From Acinetobacter sp. S54 (GTDB taxonomy: Bacteria > Pseudomonadota > Gammaproteobacteria > Pseudomonadales > Moraxellaceae): a stretch of 64,000 nucleotides of DNA. This document shows positions 47,215 to 57,391 of this stretch, piece after piece. A model generated the notes under the pieces. That model did no database searches and was not told the origin of the DNA. It saw only the letters and a program-made list of their open reading frames with translations. How positions within the stretch are numbered: the stretch's first letter is position 1; each line of letters opens with the position of its first letter. The translations under genes were made by a program, and so were the position numbers. Where the stretch lies: the NCBI RefSeq assembly GCF_016624945.1, contig NZ_JACVUI010000002.1, positions 186,001 through 250,000 of the forward strand, given 5' to 3'.

Positions 47215-49161
47215 TTATTTTACTTTATCTTTTATAGAACTGATCCAATCTTTAAAGTGACCAAACTGTTCGGAAAGAAATGATTCAGTCTCAGGTTGCT
47301 CGATGTCTTTTGGCAAAATATGTTCGTAATAAGTTCCCTTCAATACATGTCTAAGCAATCGTTCACCAGGAAAGGGGCCGCCATCATTTAGCGTTTTAGC
47401 GCCTTTAATTAAATGGCGAATATCATATTGCAAAGGTGAAAGATCAGGCACTTGTTTATCAATATTAAGAAGTTTGTAAACTGCTAAACGTCCTGTTCGA
47501 GCTGAACTTTCAATAGTAAAAACCACGTCATTATTGGTTTCAACAAATTGCCCAACAAGCGCCAAGTTTCTATATCCCTCTGGCACCACACGTGGACGAT
47601 CTCCTTTAGCACGCGGCATAAACATTGAAGTAATGTAAGGCATAAAGGCAATACGGGTAATTGTATTGTCAATTACATGGTCGATTTGATCGAGAATTCC
47701 TAGGTGATAACACAACTCGGTCAATATTTCATTACCTGTACATTCTGGCATGGTTTTTTTGACATAATTGCCTTGCTTATCCATAAATAACGCATACACC
47801 CACAGTACCAGTACATCATCAGGCTGTTCAGAGAAATGCGGTTGACGATTACAGGTGAAACTCATCAACCAGTTTGAATCTGTAATCGTAATAATTCCCC
47901 CTGTAACTGTTTTGCCTGAATAGGGATCATTCACGGAATATTGCTTAAGTTTTTCCACAAAAACTGATGGCTTACAAGTCAGCGTCACTGAAAGCCATGA
48001 AGACTTTTCAATGTTGCTACAAAATTTTTCAGGCTTACCAAAAACTGGAGATTTCTGCGCAAGGTTTTTCCAGAGTAACCACCCCGCACTTTGTCCACTG
48101 CTGCTATTATCAATTTTACTCACTGCCGCAGCGGTGTTATTGCCATATGCGGTATCTTCTGTCATTGAGCCTGTCGTAATAACCACAAAATCATTTTCAC
48201 TCAGACTAATTTTTTTCTCTTTCCCCTCTTGTTCAATGAATAAAGTTTTTGCAATCTTGTCTTGTTCTTTTTGTTCAAACTCGACATCTTTGACCAAAGT
48301 TTTGAGTTGAATAGTGACACCTTTTTTCTTTAAAAACTGCTCTAGGGGTTTAACAAACGTATCGTGCTGATTGTATTTAGGGAACAACAATGCCGTCATT
48401 TCTTTAAAACCATCAAACTGATGCAAAAAGCGATGCATATAAAGTTTACATTCAAGTAAACTATGCCAGTTTTCAAAAGCAAACATAGTGCGCCAAAGTG
48501 TCCAGAAATTTGACGCTAAAAACTCAGTACTGAAATATTCTTCAATCGTAATATCATCCAGTTCTTCTTTTTTTGTCATAAGTAATTTTACAATAGCCAG
48601 TTGATCTTTTTTGGATAAGCCAAACCGACTAAAGTCCTGAATTTTTCCCTGTTGATGAATCAAGCGTGCTTTGGAAAAATTTGGATCGTTATCATTTAAT
48701 AATCGATATTCATCTAATACGCTAAATGGTTCAGGCAGCTCCAATGCGGGAATATCCTGAAAAATATTCCAGATATTCTCGTAAGCGAACTCCATCTCAC
48801 GACCGCCACGAATAATAAAACCATCTTGTGCGTTACCAGCACCATCTAAGGATCCGCCTTCTACACCAAGCTGATCTAAAAATACAATATTTGAAGCAGG
48901 TATTTGCCCATCTCGGATAAAGTAATACGCAGCGGACAGCCCTGCAATTCCACTTCCGATAATATAAATTTTACTGTTTTTATATATTTCTGCACCGATT
49001 CCTCGATTTCTTTGGTAATTACCCACGTAATCCGCAGGCGGTGTCGTTACATCGGGAGAGTTTTGATAAGTTTCTGTACTCGAATCTGGTTCGTGAACCA
49101 TGTTTCCATAAAATTTTGATGTATTGAGAACTTTATCAAATTTAGACGTAATTTTACTCAT
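47215..49161 (-). CDS. ohyA: Oleate hydratase
   Basis: An FAD-dependent enzyme (myosin-cross-reactive-antigen family) that adds water to the cis-9 double bond of oleate to give 10-hydroxystearate. Seen: FAD-binding [15 protein letters not shown] (about 67-81), and the catalytic motif GGREMEF with Glu122 and Glu124, matching the acid residue of characterised members, then [17 protein letters not shown]. Its 648 residues are the standard length. It probably detoxifies or modifies host or environmental unsaturated fatty acids. Monocistronic. Confidence 0.95.
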   Translation of the reverse strand: MSKITSKFDKVLNTSKFYGNMVHEPDSSTETYQNSPDVTTPPADYVGNYQRNRGIGAEIYKNSKIYIIGSGIAGLSAAYYFIRDGQIPASNIVFLDQLGVEGGSLDGAGNAQDGFIIRGGREMEFAYENIWNIFQDIPALELPEPFSVLDEYRLLNDNDPNFSKARLIHQQGKIQDFSRFGLSKKDQLAIVKLLMTKKEELDDITIEEYFSTEFLASNFWTLWRTMFAFENWHSLLECKLYMHRFLHQFDGFKEMTALLFPKYNQHDTFVKPLEQFLKKKGVTIQLKTLVKDVEFEQKEQDKIAKTLFIEQEGKEKKISLSENDFVVITTGSMTEDTAYGNNTAAAVSKIDNSSSGQSAGWLLWKNLAQKSPVFGKPEKFCSNIEKSSWLSVTLTCKPSVFVEKLKQYSVNDPYSGKTVTGGIITITDSNWLMSFTCNRQPHFSEQPDDVLVLWVYALFMDKQGNYVKKTMPECTGNEILTELCYHLGILDQIDHVIDNTITRIAFMPYITSMFMPRAKGDRPRVVPEGYRNLALVGQFVETNNDVVFTIESSARTGRLAVYKLLNIDKQVPDLSPLQYDIRHLIKGAKTLNDGGPFPGERLLRHVLKGTYYEHILPKDIEQPETESFLSEQFGHFKDWISSIKDKVK

Positions 49162-49372
49162 GATTTCCTCTTCGGATTTATTATCAGGAACATATTATTT
49201 AAGAACTTATGAGTATGCTCATAGACGCTATTATTTTCTGCGCTATTCTGTATAAACTTTGTATAGCGATCAGGTTTTTAAATCCAAGCATTTAGGTCTG
49301 ATTTAATAACTAAAAATACTTTTTACAACTATATTTATTAATAATATAAGAGCATCAAAAATAAGTAATTTT

Positions 49373-50338
49373 TTATCTCAATAATGGAACAAAAATTATA
49401 TTTATATCTTGCGATGGCATGAAATTATTTTCTGAAAATTTAAACTGTGTTGCATTTAATTTCTTTATTTTTCCTTTCCAGCACAGCGAAACTAATTCAT
49501 TTTTATTTCGCTCAATAATCATATTAAAATTTTCGATAGGTTTTGCCCAATTCGCTCCTGTTTTTACAATATAACTCAGGCCCATATAAGGTGGATGTGG
49601 GTTTTCCGTTTTATCTAAAGCATTTTTAAAACTCTGATTAACGCAGTGATCTTTTGCAATCTCGTCATCCAAATAAACTGAGCCACCGACCAAGGGTTGA
49701 TATTGATGCTGAACATGAGTCACACTGTTGGCCCTGAACAATTGCTGCCAACTATAAATGATTTGTGCTTCCCAATAAATTGTATCGCCTTGATGATAAG
49801 GCTTTAATAATTTCTGCACACGGGGCTGTTTGCACTGAAAAATACGTTGGCTGATTAGCTCTTCACTGATCTTTTGCGTCCAGGGATTCATCAGCTCTTG
49901 ATCACTAAAACCACATTTTTTTAACTCTTGAGTGACATCCACAGAAGCTTTTTTCCAATCCAGCTCACCCTTTTGATTTAAAGGAAGTAAAAAAGCACGA
50001 ACATGTATAGAAAAATCAATAGGTTTCTGATTTACCCTGACTTTAAAACTTTTAATTAATGCTTCAGTATGTGCAAAATCACTTTCGCGTGAACTTCCAA
50101 CTTTCGGCAAAGGAAATAATACATTTTCTGAAATATTACGATTGGTCAAATTTTTAAAATCATAATCTACGCGGATTTGTTGCTTACTAATAAAAAGATC
50201 TTCTTTCTGCATACTAATATTGGGGTTTTTAATATATTCCACCCCACCAGTCGCTATATATCCAGTTGAATCATTGGCATATAAAACAGAAGATGTAAAT
50301 AGATTTATGAGTGCAAAACTCAGCATTTTCTTTAACAC
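49373..50338 (-). CDS. Exported DUF4424 family protein
   Basis: A 321-residue protein with a signal peptide (cleavage near SVLYA-ND, about 21). The mature N-terminus (GYIATGGVEYIKNPNISMQKEDLFIS) and the phrase NLTNRNISENVLFPLP are typical of DUF4424, an uncharacterised periplasmic family. Four or more Cys may form disulfides. The next gene on the strand (50434) is separate. Function unknown. Confidence 0.82.
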   Translation of the reverse strand: MLKKMLSFALINLFTSSVLYANDSTGYIATGGVEYIKNPNISMQKEDLFISKQQIRVDYDFKNLTNRNISENVLFPLPKVGSSRESDFAHTEALIKSFKVRVNQKPIDFSIHVRAFLLPLNQKGELDWKKASVDVTQELKKCGFSDQELMNPWTQKISEELISQRIFQCKQPRVQKLLKPYHQGDTIYWEAQIIYSWQQLFRANSVTHVQHQYQPLVGGSVYLDDEIAKDHCVNQSFKNALDKTENPHPPYMGLSYIVKTGANWAKPIENFNMIIERNKNELVSLCWKGKIKKLNATQFKFSENNFMPSQDINIIFVPLLR

Positions 50339-50433
50339 AACTTGCCCTCTATTTTATTTTAATAATGCCAGTATTTATCTTAGAACTATTCTAAAAAAAA
50401 TATAACAAAATTTTATTATATAGTTTCTAAAGT

Positions 50434-50976
50434 TTAACTAATTTTTGTAGAGTGGATCGGTTGTATATCGCGGTCATTAATCAAAATAACTTGTCGGCAA
50501 ATCCCTTCTGCATTCCGCTGTTGTTCAAATACAGCGACAGGCATAGGATCAAAACTGTCAAAAAAACAAATTTCCTGTTCATCTATTGAATAGACCAATG
50601 ACTGATTACCTACCCCATCCAGCGTGTCATAAGACACTATTGCCATTTGACCATTTTCAATTGCATTTTGTATATCTGAATAGCTTAACGCTGCATCAAT
50701 AGGAATATGAAGAGTTTCAGTTTGTTGATAAATTAAACGCTCATTTGGATCAATATAAGGATCAGGATCTGTATAGAAAGACACATCAAAACCAAATCTT
50801 TTTAAGGCAACAGCCAAGGCAATAGTAAAAGTTCCATTTTCCTCATCATGCTGAGTCGCTTGCACCAATTCTGCGATATCTATTTCAATCCCATGATGTT
50901 GAAATAACATCCATAGTGCAAAAATTCCGCAATTGGCTTCAAGGTTTAATAAAGACTCTGGAATTTCTAATGCCAT
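50434..50976 (-). CDS. C39-peptidase-like protein with altered catalytic site
   Basis: A 180-residue protein with a papain-like C39 N-terminus (NLEANCGIFALWMLFQHHGI; candidate nucleophile Cys16) and an ending typical of the fold (SLVYSIDEQEICFFDSFDP; candidate Asp140/Asp143). The position where C39 peptidases carry His (normally HFVV or similar) reads Asn124-Gln125-Ser126. It therefore may be an inactive relative that only binds peptides, like the degenerate domains of some type I secretion ATPases. It has no signal peptide or membrane segment. It is divergent from ahcY. The family call is by eye. Confidence 0.6.
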   Translation of the reverse strand: MALEIPESLLNLEANCGIFALWMLFQHHGIEIDIAELVQATQHDEENGTFTIALAVALKRFGFDVSFYTDPDPYIDPNERLIYQQTETLHIPIDAALSYSDIQNAIENGQMAIVSYDTLDGVGNQSLVYSIDEQEICFFDSFDPMPVAVFEQQRNAEGICRQVILINDRDIQPIHSTKIS

Positions 50977-51023
50977 AGCTCTGGACTCGTTTTATATTTA
51001 TGCGAATCATACACAAAACAGCG

Positions 51024-51052
51024 TTGGCACTGTAACAATTTATCAGTACAAT
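51024..51052 (+). promoter_or_regulatory. Sigma-70 promoter of ahcY
   Basis: -35 TTGGCA (51024-51029), 17-base spacer, -10 TACAAT (51047-51052), both five of six to consensus. Transcription would start about 51058-51061, right at the 5' end of the SAH riboswitch. Confidence 0.8.
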
Positions 51053-51060
51053 AGCGCACT

Positions 51061-51162
51061 AGTCGAGGGATGCTGCGACTTTTTCACAGGCATATAAATG
51101 TGAAATCGCTAGGCTCGACGTAAGAAGCAATGCTTCGCAGAACAACGGCATCCGCGAACTGA
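51061..51162 (+). promoter_or_regulatory. S-adenosylhomocysteine (SAH) riboswitch
   Basis: A cis-acting RNA that senses SAH and turns on SAH-recycling genes. Pairings seen: P1 GTCGAG (51062-51067) with CTCGAC (51114-51119); a lower P2 GCGA (51075-51078) with TCGC (51106-51109), enclosing a second helix TTTCACA/TGTGAAA; a hairpin GAAGC/GCTTC (51124-51128 with 51132-51136); and the pseudoknot GGATGC (51068-51073) with GCATCC (51148-51153). Conserved words CGAGG, GCTGCGAC, AGGCTCG and CAACGGC agree with the known SAH aptamer. It sits immediately upstream of ahcY, its standard gene. Confidence 0.9.
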
Positions 51163-51197
51163 ATGATCAATATTTGTTTTTTTAAAAGGAGATCGTG

Positions 51198-52580
51198 ATG
51201 AACGCGGTTAATGCTTCATTTACAGATTATAAAGTTGCTGATATTTCTCTTGCTGACTACGGCCGTAAAGAAATCAAACTAGCTGAAGCTGAAATGCCAG
51301 CTTTGATTGGTTTACGTAAACGTTATTCAGCCGCTAAACCACTTGCAGGCGCAAAAATCTTGGGTTGTATCCACATGACAATCCAGACTGCGGTTTTAAT
51401 TGAAACTCTGGTTGAACTCGGGGCTGAAGTTCGCTGGACTTCTTGTAACATTTTCTCTACTCAAGACCACGCTGCTGCTGCAATTGCTGCAAGCGGTGTT
51501 CCTGTTTTCGCGTGGAAAGGCGAAACAGAAGAAGAATATGTTTGGTGTTTAGAGCAACAGATCAACGTGAATGGCAAGCCATGGGATGCCAACATGATTC
51601 TGGATGACGGCGGTGATTTAACTGCACTTGTTCACGACAAATACCCTGCACTTTTAGAAAAAATTCATGGAATTACTGAAGAAACTACCACAGGCGTACA
51701 ACGTCTTTTAGAAATGTGGAAAGATGGTTCTCTTAAAGTGCCTGCAATTAATGTTAATGATTCGATCACCAAGTCAAAAAATGACAATAAATATGGTTGC
51801 CGTCATTCATTGAACGATGCAATCAAACGTGCAACTGACATGCTGCTTTCTGGTCGCCGTGCGCTTGTAATCGGGTATGGTGACGTAGGTAAAGGTTCTG
51901 CACAATCGTTACGTCAAGAAGGCATGATCGTTCGCGTGACTGAAGTTGATCCGATTTGTGCGATGCAAGCATGTATGGATGGCTATGAAGTTGTTTCTCC
52001 ATACAAAAATGGCGTACAAACAGGTAAAAAAGAAGATATCAATCACGACTTACTTGGCAATACTGACCTCGTTGTGACCACAACTGGTAACTATCACGTA
52101 TGTGATTCTGCGATGTTAGACAGTTTAAAAGCAGGCGCAGTGGTTTGTAATATTGGTCACTTTGATACCGAAATTGATACCGCCTATTTACGTGGTTACA
52201 AATGGGTTGAAGTAAAACCTCAAGTACATCAAGTGTATCGTTCAGAAGATGAAAATAACTACTTGATCCTGCTTTCAGAAGGTCGTCTAGTTAACCTCGG
52301 AAATGCAACTGGTCATCCATCCCGTGTCATGGATGGTTCTTTCGCAAACCAGGTTTTAGGTCAAATGCATTTATTTGCTGAAAAATTTGCTGACTTGCCT
52401 GCTGACCAAAAACAAGCTGCGATTCGCGTAGAAGTTCTTCCTAAAAAATTAGATGAAGAAGTTGCTGCTGCAATGGTTTTGGGCTTTGGTGGTGTATTGA
52501 CACAACTTACTCAAGTACAAGCAGATTACTTGGGTGTTGCTGTTGAAGGTCCATTCAAATCTGACGCTTATAAATACTAA
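51198..52580 (+). CDS. ahcY: Adenosylhomocysteinase (SAH hydrolase)
   Basis: Splits S-adenosylhomocysteine, the by-product of methylation, into homocysteine and adenosine with tightly bound NAD. Seen: NAD-binding [17 protein letters not shown], the substrate stretch [22 protein letters not shown], and the C-terminal KSDAYKY. At 460 residues it is the longer bacterial form with the internal insertion. The ATG at 51198 follows AGGAG with six bases spacing; the GTG at 51195 is less likely. Expression is under the SAH riboswitch just upstream, so accumulating SAH induces its own removal. metF follows. Confidence 0.98.
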   Translation: MNAVNASFTDYKVADISLADYGRKEIKLAEAEMPALIGLRKRYSAAKPLAGAKILGCIHMTIQTAVLIETLVELGAEVRWTSCNIFSTQDHAAAAIAASGVPVFAWKGETEEEYVWCLEQQINVNGKPWDANMILDDGGDLTALVHDKYPALLEKIHGITEETTTGVQRLLEMWKDGSLKVPAINVNDSITKSKNDNKYGCRHSLNDAIKRATDMLLSGRRALVIGYGDVGKGSAQSLRQEGMIVRVTEVDPICAMQACMDGYEVVSPYKNGVQTGKKEDINHDLLGNTDLVVTTTGNYHVCDSAMLDSLKAGAVVCNIGHFDTEIDTAYLRGYKWVEVKPQVHQVYRSEDENNYLILLSEGRLVNLGNATGHPSRVMDGSFANQVLGQMHLFAEKFADLPADQKQAAIRVEVLPKKLDEEVAAAMVLGFGGVLTQLTQVQADYLGVAVEGPFKSDAYKY

Positions 52581-52588
52581 GAAAATTG

Positions 52589-52617
52589 GGGCAGACGATT
52601 TATGGACTGCCCTTTTT
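52589..52617 (+). terminator. Intercistronic terminator between ahcY and metF
   Basis: Stem GGGCAG (52589-52594) / CTGCCC (52607-52612) with a 12-base loop, then five T. It would lower but need not abolish read-through into metF. Confidence 0.7.
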
Positions 52618-52652
52618 CTAAAATTTTCCAAGCGCTTTAAAAAGGATTTGAA

Positions 52653-53489
52653 ATGACGAAACGTGTTCCTATTTCTTTTGAATTTTTCCCACCAAAGACT
52701 GATGCTGGTGCAGAAAAGTTAAAAAATGTTCATCAAGAGCTCCAACGACTGAATCCAGAATTTTTCTCGATTACGTATGGCGCTGGTGGTTCTACTCGTG
52801 AACGCACTTTAGCTGCTATTCATGATTTTAATGGCAAGGGTACACCAGTTGTACCCCATCTTTCATGTATTGGTGATGACAAAAGCCGTATTGCTGAACT
52901 ATTAGATTTGTATAAATCACAAGGTATTAGCCGGATCGTAGCATTACGTGGTGATTTGCCTTCAGGTCAAGTTGGGCTAGGTGAGTTACCTTATGCGCAA
53001 GACTTAGTCCGTTTTATTCGTGAACATTCAGGTGATCACTTCCACATTGAGGTAGCAGCCTATCCTGAAATGCATCCACAAGCAGAAACTTTTGATGCTG
53101 ACATCAAACGCTTTATTGAAAAAGTAAATGCAGGCGCAAACTCAGGAATTACCCAATTTTTCTTCAATCCAGATGCGTATTTCTACTTTATTGAACGTTT
53201 AGAAAAAGAAGGCATTCATATACCAATTGCACCTGGGATTATGCCGATTACCAATGCCAGTAATTTAATTCGCTTTGCGGATGGTACAGGCGCAGAAATT
53301 CCTCGCTGGATTCGTAAACAACTTGCTGCCTATGGTGATGACAGTGCAAGTATTAAAGCATTTGGTCACGAAGTTATTGTCAAACTTTGTGAACGTTTAA
53401 TCGCTGGCGGTGCGCCAACTTTACACTTTTATTCAATGAACCAAATTGAACCAACTCGACAACTTGTTGTTGATCTTGGTTTAAACTAA
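52653..53489 (+). CDS. metF: 5,10-methylenetetrahydrofolate reductase
   Basis: A TIM-barrel FAD enzyme that makes 5-methyl-THF, the methyl donor for methionine synthesis. Seen: N-terminal ISFEFFPPKTDAG, SITYGAGGSTRERT, ALRGD, and FFFNPDAYFYF. Its 278 residues match the short bacterial form. It lies 72 bases after ahcY, separated by a terminator-like hairpin, so it probably receives part of the riboswitch-controlled transcript. SD AAAGGA precedes it. Functionally it regenerates methionine from the homocysteine that AhcY releases. Confidence 0.96.
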   Translation: MTKRVPISFEFFPPKTDAGAEKLKNVHQELQRLNPEFFSITYGAGGSTRERTLAAIHDFNGKGTPVVPHLSCIGDDKSRIAELLDLYKSQGISRIVALRGDLPSGQVGLGELPYAQDLVRFIREHSGDHFHIEVAAYPEMHPQAETFDADIKRFIEKVNAGANSGITQFFFNPDAYFYFIERLEKEGIHIPIAPGIMPITNASNLIRFADGTGAEIPRWIRKQLAAYGDDSASIKAFGHEVIVKLCERLIAGGAPTLHFYSMNQIEPTRQLVVDLGLN

Positions 53490-53512
53490 ATTTGTATGAG
53501 CCTTACCCAAAC

Positions 53513-54238
53513 ATGAATCGCTTTTATATCGAAACCGAATTAAATACTGGTCATACCATTGAACTAACCGAACCAGTATTTCATCATTGGGTACGTGTGC
53601 TTCGTGCAAAAGAGCAAGAACAAGCCATCTTTTTCAATGGAAAAGGTGGTGAATATGTTGTAACACTCACTGAAATCAATAAAAAAAATGCGTTTGTTAC
53701 GGTTGAGTTTTTTGATCCCATTGATCGAACGCCACCTTTTCAGGTGGTTTTAGGCCAAGTCATGAGCAAGGGTGACCGCATGGATTATGCGATCCAAAAA
53801 GCAACTGAGCTTGGCGTAACCAAAATTCAACTTTTGACTAGCGAACGTTGTGAAATGCGCCTTAAATATGAGCGTGATCAGAAGAAAATTGACCATTGGC
53901 AATCTGTCGCAATCGCAGCATGTGAACAATGCGGCATGAATCGAGTTCCAGAGATTATTGCCCCTATTTCTTTAAATGAGTGGTTTCAGTCCACATTACC
54001 TCCCTCACGTTTTGTTTTAGCACCAAACAAAAATCAAGAAAATGTTCTGCAAAATAGCCATGATCATTTGGCCTTATTGATTGGTCCAGAAGGAGGCTTG
54101 AGCGAAATTGAAATTCAAGCTGCAAATGAGAATAACTTTAAAAGTTGGTGTATAGGCGAAAGAGTTCTACGTACTGAAACCGCACCTATCGTTGCTCTTT
54201 CTATTTTGAATTATCATTTTTTGTCAAAAGCTGACTAA
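53513..54238 (+). CDS. rsmE: 16S rRNA (uracil1498-N3)-methyltransferase
   Basis: Methylates U1498 of 16S rRNA with SAM. A SPOUT-fold protein; the knot motif LLIGPEGGLSEIEI and the C-terminal GERVLRTETAPIVALS are characteristic. N-terminal PUA-like domain about 1-70. The ATG at 53513 (241 residues) is used instead of an in-frame TTG at 53492; the SD is weak in both. It starts 24 bases after metF on the same strand and may be cotranscribed. Confidence 0.94.
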   Translation: MNRFYIETELNTGHTIELTEPVFHHWVRVLRAKEQEQAIFFNGKGGEYVVTLTEINKKNAFVTVEFFDPIDRTPPFQVVLGQVMSKGDRMDYAIQKATELGVTKIQLLTSERCEMRLKYERDQKKIDHWQSVAIAACEQCGMNRVPEIIAPISLNEWFQSTLPPSRFVLAPNKNQENVLQNSHDHLALLIGPEGGLSEIEIQAANENNFKSWCIGERVLRTETAPIVALSILNYHFLSKAD

Positions 54239-54386
54239 TTTAGTCGAAACAAATATTGATTTTCCATGTCAGGTATGACAACGTAAAACGATATTAACAA
54301 ACACGCTCATTAACATTAAAAAAGCTTTCTGATTTTATTTTTGCATTTACTTATTGCTGTATAAACATTAACCGGATCATATTTAT

Positions 54387-57245
54387 ATGTCTGAAATACA
54401 AGAAACTGAATTGTACGATCACGTCGATACGGCTCATATCAAAAGCTCAATCAGACATAGTAAAGCTTTATTACTCAATCTATTTTTATTATGTATTTTT
54501 GACTATCTATTATATCGTTTATTTTATAGCCCAATTTCTTCTTTTTGGTTCAATACATGGATTGCAATTGGTAGTTTATTTTTTTTAGGTTGCTGGTGCA
54601 TTACTGAGTTTTATTTCAAAGAAAATAATTATAGCCTCAAAACCGCCAAACTTTGGATGCAATTATTTTGTTTAGGTAGTGGCTCAATCATTGGTACAGG
54701 TATTGTACTGATTAATTATAACCTAACTCAGCTCACCCCACCCATTTCTGCTCCCCATGTTTTAACCTTAAGTTCAGTCTTGTACATTATTACAGGGATT
54801 ATCTGTCTTACCTATCTCACTCAATCTTTACGTCATTTTTTTCTGGTTTTTATACCCACGGTATTGCCTCTATTTATTTCACAATTTACTCATCCCCAAG
54901 GTAATTACACGCTTTTTTATGTCGCATATAATTTTATTCTGATCATTTTCATTTTTAGCGCATTCGCCTCCCATCGTAATAAAAGGCGAATGTCGATTTT
55001 ATTTTTCAAAAATAAAGAACTGAAACAAAATGCCGAACAACAAGTTAAATGGACAGATGAACTTTATCAACAACTCCAAGTTGAAATGGATAAGTCCAAA
55101 GAAATTGAGCTGCAATTGCAATTACATAATCAGCTTCTTGAACAAAAAGTCAAAGAACGAACTTATGATATTGAAAAAATGAATGAAAGATTAGAAAACA
55201 ACGCTCAAAATTTAAGATTGGCTCATGAAATTGCAGGTATTCGGCCTTGGCACTGGGATATTGAACACCGAAAAATAGAACTTACGACACCCGAACAAGA
55301 TAAAATCACCAAAGATTGGAAATCACATCAGCAATATCTTGAGAATATCGTGCATCCTGACGATTTATTTCTTGTAAAAAGAGCACTATATCGACATTTA
55401 CGTGGTTATACGCACCGTTTTGATGTGACTATGCGGATTCAGCATGATGATCATTGGTATTGGGTTCAAGAAGTAGGGCAAGTGGTTTTACGTCATGCTC
55501 AAAGCAATATTCCTTTGCGCATGGTGGGAATTCGCCGAGACATTAGTCAAGAGAAAAAAGATCAGGATCGTTTAAAACTTGCTGCAAGTGTGGTTCAGCA
55601 AGCTGCTGAAGGCATCTTCGTTCTGGATGAGAACCTATGTTACGTTGATGCCAATCCTTGTTATGAACATCTAACAGGATTTAATAAACACGAAATGTTG
55701 GGTAAGCATTTATTTGATATTACGCAAAATGATAAATTTCAACAAAAAAATATGCATTTAAATATCACCAAACAGCTTTTACAAAAAGGCGAGTTCGATG
55801 GTGAATTAAACGAAAGCTTTCTCTCTGGTAAAGAAGTCTCTATCTGGACGCATATCAACGCTGTAAAAAATGATAATGATCAAATCATCAATTATATCGG
55901 GATTGTCTCCGATCAAACTGAACGCAAACGTCAAGAACAACGTTTATCTTATTTGGAAAATTACGATACCTTAACCGATCTCCCCAACCGTTTTTACTAT
56001 AACTATCAGCTTCATCAGTATTTAGTAAGTCAAAAAGATCCTATTAAACAATTTGCGGTAATTCGTTTCAATATTGACCGGTTTAGAACATTAAACGAGT
56101 TTTTGACCAACAATGGAGGCGATGAATTATTAAAAAAAGTCGCGCAACGCTTGCGTTTGACTACACCTGAAGCACTGCTGGTTGCTCACTTAAACGGTGA
56201 TGACTTTGCGATCCTTTATGAAATTTCACATATTCGCCCTTCTATAGAGCAGCATTGCGCACGTATTTTTGAAAGTTTTCTGGAACCTTTCCAGATTCAA
56301 TGTCAAGACTTTGTCATTACAGTTTCAATGGGTGTCGCCTATTATCCTGAACATGGACGTCAAATTGACAGTTTGAACAATCATGCTGAGCAAGCATTAA
56401 ATGATGCAAAACGCTTAGGAGGTAATACCGTTTGTTATTATTCACCAGAAAAATCAGCTTTATTAACTCAAGGGGTCAATATTGAACGTGAATTGAGAAA
56501 CGCCATCAAAAACAATGAACTGGTGGTTTATTACCAGCCCAAAGTTTGTGCACAAAGCCATAATATTTATGGATTTGAAGCATTAGCTCGCTGGAGTCAT
56601 CCTACCCGCGGTTTAATTGGACCAGATCTATTTATCCCAATTGCGCAAGAAACGAGCTTAATTTCTGATATTGGTCGATTTGTCATTATGGAAACCGCCA
56701 AACAAATCCGTATTTGGCAAGATCTTGGATTTGAAAACATCTGTGTCTCCGTCAATGTAGTCGCCCAGCAAATTCATCGAGGCCAACTTCTCAATGATCT
56801 GGATGATGCCATGAAATTTTATCAGATTAGTGGTAATAAATTAGAACTGGAAATTACTGAATCTTCGCTCATGGATAGTTCTGAAATTGTTCAGGAAATG
56901 CTACAGGAAATTAAACAAAGGGACATTCTTATTTCACTCGATGACTTTGGAACGGGTTATTCTTCTCTTGCCTATCTGACCGAATATCCAATTGACATTT
57001 TAAAAATTGATCGTACTTTTATTTCCAAAATAGGTAACCCAAAACAAGAAGCTATTGTCAGCGCCATGATTGCTATGGGCAAAGCCATGAATTTGACTTT
57101 GGTTGCGGAAGGTGTTGAAACACAAGAACAAGCAGACTTCTTAAACCAGCAGAAATGTGACATTTTACAGGGTTTTTTATTTTCTAAACCCCTAAATCCA
57201 ATAGATAGCACTGAATTTTTAAAAACGCATAAATTTGTCGATTAG
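54387..57245 (+). CDS. PAS-GGDEF-EAL membrane protein (probable c-di-GMP phosphodiesterase)
   Basis: A 952-residue membrane signalling protein: about six helices (27-195), a coiled coil (about 205-275), two PAS domains (about 275-395 and 400-515), a GGDEF domain (about 525-690) and an EAL domain (about 700-945). The GGDEF motif reads Asn-Gly-Asp-Asp-Phe (603-607), so cyclase activity is doubtful and the domain may be regulatory. The EAL motif (Glu731-Ala-Leu733) and the DDFGTGYSSLAYL segment are intact, so net phosphodiesterase activity is likely. It would lower c-di-GMP, opposing the diguanylate cyclase at 44086-45138. Confidence 0.9.
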   Translation: MSEIQETELYDHVDTAHIKSSIRHSKALLLNLFLLCIFDYLLYRLFYSPISSFWFNTWIAIGSLFFLGCWCITEFYFKENNYSLKTAKLWMQLFCLGSGSIIGTGIVLINYNLTQLTPPISAPHVLTLSSVLYIITGIICLTYLTQSLRHFFLVFIPTVLPLFISQFTHPQGNYTLFYVAYNFILIIFIFSAFASHRNKRRMSILFFKNKELKQNAEQQVKWTDELYQQLQVEMDKSKEIELQLQLHNQLLEQKVKERTYDIEKMNERLENNAQNLRLAHEIAGIRPWHWDIEHRKIELTTPEQDKITKDWKSHQQYLENIVHPDDLFLVKRALYRHLRGYTHRFDVTMRIQHDDHWYWVQEVGQVVLRHAQSNIPLRMVGIRRDISQEKKDQDRLKLAASVVQQAAEGIFVLDENLCYVDANPCYEHLTGFNKHEMLGKHLFDITQNDKFQQKNMHLNITKQLLQKGEFDGELNESFLSGKEVSIWTHINAVKNDNDQIINYIGIVSDQTERKRQEQRLSYLENYDTLTDLPNRFYYNYQLHQYLVSQKDPIKQFAVIRFNIDRFRTLNEFLTNNGGDELLKKVAQRLRLTTPEALLVAHLNGDDFAILYEISHIRPSIEQHCARIFESFLEPFQIQCQDFVITVSMGVAYYPEHGRQIDSLNNHAEQALNDAKRLGGNTVCYYSPEKSALLTQGVNIERELRNAIKNNELVVYYQPKVCAQSHNIYGFEALARWSHPTRGLIGPDLFIPIAQETSLISDIGRFVIMETAKQIRIWQDLGFENICVSVNVVAQQIHRGQLLNDLDDAMKFYQISGNKLELEITESSLMDSSEIVQEMLQEIKQRDILISLDDFGTGYSSLAYLTEYPIDILKIDRTFISKIGNPKQEAIVSAMIAMGKAMNLTLVAEGVETQEQADFLNQQKCDILQGFLFSKPLNPIDSTEFLKTHKFVD

Positions 57246-57391
57246 CCATTGAAGCAATTTTAACGACAACGCGTTTAAAGCAAATTGATAGTTTTTGACT
57301 GGGCGTGAAGCCCAACTAATGTTATATTCGCAAGGATTTACCCTTACACCCAAGCATTCACTAGTTAACTCATGTAACAATCGAGATTCAG

